Position numbers and translations under genes: made by a program
Notes under the pieces: model-generated
The model's input: only the letters and a program-made list of their open reading frames with translations
The model's database searches: none
Told to the model about the DNA's origin: nothing
Shown here: positions 62,244 to 64,000 of the stretch, piece by piece
How the letters are laid out: every line of letters starts with the position of its first letter
How positions within the stretch are numbered: the stretch's first letter is position 1
Assembly: GCF_007827955.1 (NCBI RefSeq)
Contig: NZ_VITR01000005.1
Span: 248,001-312,000 of the forward strand
Length of the DNA: 64,000 nt
Source of the DNA: Nitrospirillum pindoramense
GTDB taxonomy: Bacteria; Pseudomonadota; Alphaproteobacteria; Azospirillales; Azospirillaceae
Reading direction: 5' to 3'

Positions 62244-63742
62244 TGACCGTGTTTTCGATCCCCAAGCGCATCGCGGCCTTCACCGCCCTGCTGCTGACCA
62301 CCGCCTCGCTGGGGGCCTGCTCCCTGGCGCCGGACTACACCCGGCCGCAAAGCCCGGTTCCCAACGCCTGGCCCACCGGCCAAGCGTATGAACCGGCGGA
62401 TGCGCCCGGCAAGCCCTCGCCCCTGCAAGGCCCCGACAGCTGGAAGGCCGTGTTCCGCGGTCCCCGGCTGCAGGCCCTGATCGCCAAGTCGCTGGAGAAC
62501 AACCGCGACCTGCGCGTGGCCCTGCTGAACATCGAAGTGGCGCGGGCAAACTACCGTGTGCAGGATGCGGCCACCCTGCCGACGCTGAACGCCGGCGGCA
62601 GCACCACCCGGGCCCGTACGCCCATCTCCGCCCTGGGTGCCCAGGGGGCGTCGGCAGGCGCCTCGGGCTCCGGCACCAAGGGCATCACCTACAATTCGAG
62701 CCAGGCGCAGGTCAGCGTCACCTCGTACGAGTTGGATCTGTTCGGCCGGGTCCACAGCCTGTCGCAGCAGGCACTGGAACAGTACCTGTCGACGGCGGAG
62801 GCCACGGCCACCACCCGCCTGTCCCTGATCGCGGAGGTGGCGAACGCCTACCTGACCCTGGTGTCGGACCGCCAGTTGCTGGCCCTGACGCAGGACACCC
62901 TCCGCACCCAGGAGGAGACGTACAACCGCAACAAGCGCATGTTCGATCGGGGCAGCAGTTCCGCCCTGGACCTGGCGCAGTCGCAGACCTCCGTCGACAC
63001 CGCCCGCGCCAACCTGGAGCAATACACCCGCCAGGTGGCGCAGGACCGCAACGCCCTGGAACTGCTGGTCGGGGCGCCCCTGACCGACGCGGAGATCGAG
63101 GGCGCCAGCCTGGACGACCAGGACGTGCTTGGCGACCTGCCTGCCGGCCTGCCGTCCGACCTGGTGCTGCGCCGGCCGGACGTCCGCGAGGCGGAGCACA
63201 CGCTGAAGGCGGCCAACGCCAACATCGGCGCCGCCCGGGCCGCCTTCTTCCCGCAGATCACGCTGACGGGCAGCTACGGCACGGCCAGCGCCGGCCTGAC
63301 CGACCTGTTCGCCCCGGGCAGCAGCGCCTGGAGCTTCGGCCCCAGCATCAGCGTGCCCATCTTCGACAACGGGAAGAACCAGGCCAACCTGGACTCCGCC
63401 AAGGCCACCCGCGACATCGACGTGGCCAACTATGAGAAGGCTGTGCAGACCGCCTTCCGCGAGGTGGCGGACGCCCTGGCCGCCCGCGGCACGCTGGACC
63501 GTCAACTGACGGCCCAGACCTCGCTGGTGAAGTCCAGCCAACTGACCTACGACCTGTCGAACAAGCGCTACGAACGGGGCGTCGACAGCTTCCTGACCCT
63601 GCTGGACGCCCAGCGCAGCCTGTACAGCGCCCAGCAGAACCGCATTTCCGTGCAGCTCTCGCTGCTGGAAAACCGGGTCACCCTGTTCAAGGTGCTGGGC
63701 GGGTCGGAGACAGCGCCGACCGTGGAGGCCGCCGCGAACTGA
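62243..63742 (+). CDS. Outer-membrane efflux channel lipoprotein, NodT/OprM family
   Basis: 499 residues. The lipobox ASLGAC gives lipidated Cys26. Two OEP repeats follow: 'LIAKSLENNRDLRVALLNIE', 'SYELDLFGRVHSLSQQALEQ' and 'LVLRRPDVREAEHTLKAANA', 'SVPIFDNGKNQANLDSAKAT'. It forms the trimeric exit duct of the tripartite pump and may also serve the two other RND pairs in the window, which lack a channel gene. The ATG at 62243 shares one base with the permease stop; AGGA lies upstream. Confidence 0.95.
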   Translation: MTVFSIPKRIAAFTALLLTTASLGACSLAPDYTRPQSPVPNAWPTGQAYEPADAPGKPSPLQGPDSWKAVFRGPRLQALIAKSLENNRDLRVALLNIEVARANYRVQDAATLPTLNAGGSTTRARTPISALGAQGASAGASGSGTKGITYNSSQAQVSVTSYELDLFGRVHSLSQQALEQYLSTAEATATTRLSLIAEVANAYLTLVSDRQLLALTQDTLRTQEETYNRNKRMFDRGSSSALDLAQSQTSVDTARANLEQYTRQVAQDRNALELLVGAPLTDAEIEGASLDDQDVLGDLPAGLPSDLVLRRPDVREAEHTLKAANANIGAARAAFFPQITLTGSYGTASAGLTDLFAPGSSAWSFGPSISVPIFDNGKNQANLDSAKATRDIDVANYEKAVQTAFREVADALAARGTLDRQLTAQTSLVKSSQLTYDLSNKRYERGVDSFLTLLDAQRSLYSAQQNRISVQLSLLENRVTLFKVLGGSETAPTVEAAAN

Positions 63743-63752
63743 GCCTTGATGG

Positions 63753-63790
63753 CCCCCACCCGTGGATGACCAGCGTTCCACGGGTGGGGG
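63753..63790. terminator. Long hairpin between convergent efflux and DUF885 genes
   Basis: Fourteen-bp perfect stem, CCCCCACCCGTGGA at 63753-63766 and TCCACGGGTGGGGG at 63777-63790, 10 bases after the channel stop and 26 bases before the convergent stop. It could end transcription from both sides, though there is no T-run. Confidence 0.6.
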
Positions 63791-63816
63791 GTGGCTCTCA
63801 AGTGTCTATCCCAGCC

Positions 63817-64000
63817 TCACGCCTTGCGCGCCGTGATGTAGTCCTGGATGACAAGGGACAGCACGTCCAAGGGCATGCTGCCGGATGACAGGCCGGCATG
63901 GTGGAACTCGCGGATGTCGAACTTTGGCCCCAGTTCCTTTTTCGCCTGGTCACGCAGGCGCAGCCACATGGTGTGGCCGATCTTGTAGCTGCAGGCCTGG
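63817..64000 (-). CDS. DUF885-family protein, C-terminal end only
   Basis: The last 61 codons of a gene that continues beyond the window. The translated end 'QACSYKIGHTMWLRLRDQAK' with 'KFDIREFHHAGLSSGSMPLD' then 'VLSLVIQDYITARKA' matches the C terminus of DUF885 proteins. These resemble gluzincin metallopeptidases and often carry a secretion signal at the other end, not visible here. Confidence 0.85.
   Translation of the reverse strand, partial: QACSYKIGHTMWLRLRDQAKKELGPKFDIREFHHAGLSSGSMPLDVLSLVIQDYITARKA

Overview
The window is GC-rich DNA (60-base samples of ordinary genes reach about 47 G/C) with dense genes on both strands, short intergenic gaps and frequent stop/start overlaps. Gene content fits an alphaproteobacterium, most likely of the Azospirillaceae (Nitrospirillum/Azospirillum type). 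Pointers are TonB receptors, aerobic-type cobalamin genes (cobO, cobQ, bluB), a beta-ketoadipate (pca) branch, NodT-type efflux outer-membrane lipoprotein and an Xre-RES toxin-antitoxin pair. The assignment is an inference from gene content; no rRNA, tRNA, CRISPR array, insertion sequence or prophage was seen.

Layout. 1-6.4 kb (minus strand): 5' part of L-serine dehydratase, a TonB receptor behind a Zur-box-like palindrome, and a large hybrid histidine kinase. 6.6-8.8 kb: purC-purT. 8.8-10 kb: Xre/RES toxin-antitoxin module with a double-palindrome operator. 10-14 kb: ferredoxin-NADP reductase, a soluble chemoreceptor, and two tandem ArsC-like proteins, the second lacking the catalytic cysteine. 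14.3-18.8 kb: RND efflux pair 1 with a strong terminator. 19-25 kb: a stand-alone TIR protein, a sugar-nucleotide epimerase, an ABM monooxygenase-like protein, asparagine synthetase, an HSL-type esterase and a YbaK deacylase. 25-31.3 kb: an orphan solute-binding protein and cobalamin genes (cobD, cbiB, bluB-cobQ-cobO-cobU). 31.7-41.1 kb: a GT87 protein, RND efflux pair 2 (permease first, proton-relay lysine missing), a 44-residue exported peptide, a second orphan solute-binding protein and a SUV3-like RNA helicase. 41.2-42.1 kb: an AT-rich DUF2971 gene, clearly foreign in composition. 42.2-45.9 kb: an IclR regulator divergent from pcaF-pcaI-pcaJ. 46-47.7 kb: a diguanylate cyclase and a small exported protein. 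47.8-54.9 kb (all minus strand): aldehyde dehydrogenase, TonB receptor, PLP fold-III protein, aldonolactone-oxidase-like flavoprotein and c-type cytochrome lipoprotein. 55-57.6 kb: exonuclease, two TetR regulators and a small membrane protein. 57.9-63.7 kb: a complete tripartite AcrAB-NodT-like pump divergent from its TetR gene. The right edge cuts a DUF885 protein.

The least ordinary unit is the 49-55 kb block. A Tat-type PLP protein lacking its family's His-x-Cys metal site overlaps by 8 bases a Tat-type flavoprotein of the aldonolactone oxidase family, and both follow a cytochrome c lipoprotein and precede a TonB receptor. This looks like a periplasmic oxidation module of unknown substrate. 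Other items worth checking are a 41-43 base repeat with a covarying stem (44463-44503 and 49253-49295), the cysteine-less ArsC paralogue and the RND permease lacking its proton-relay lysine.
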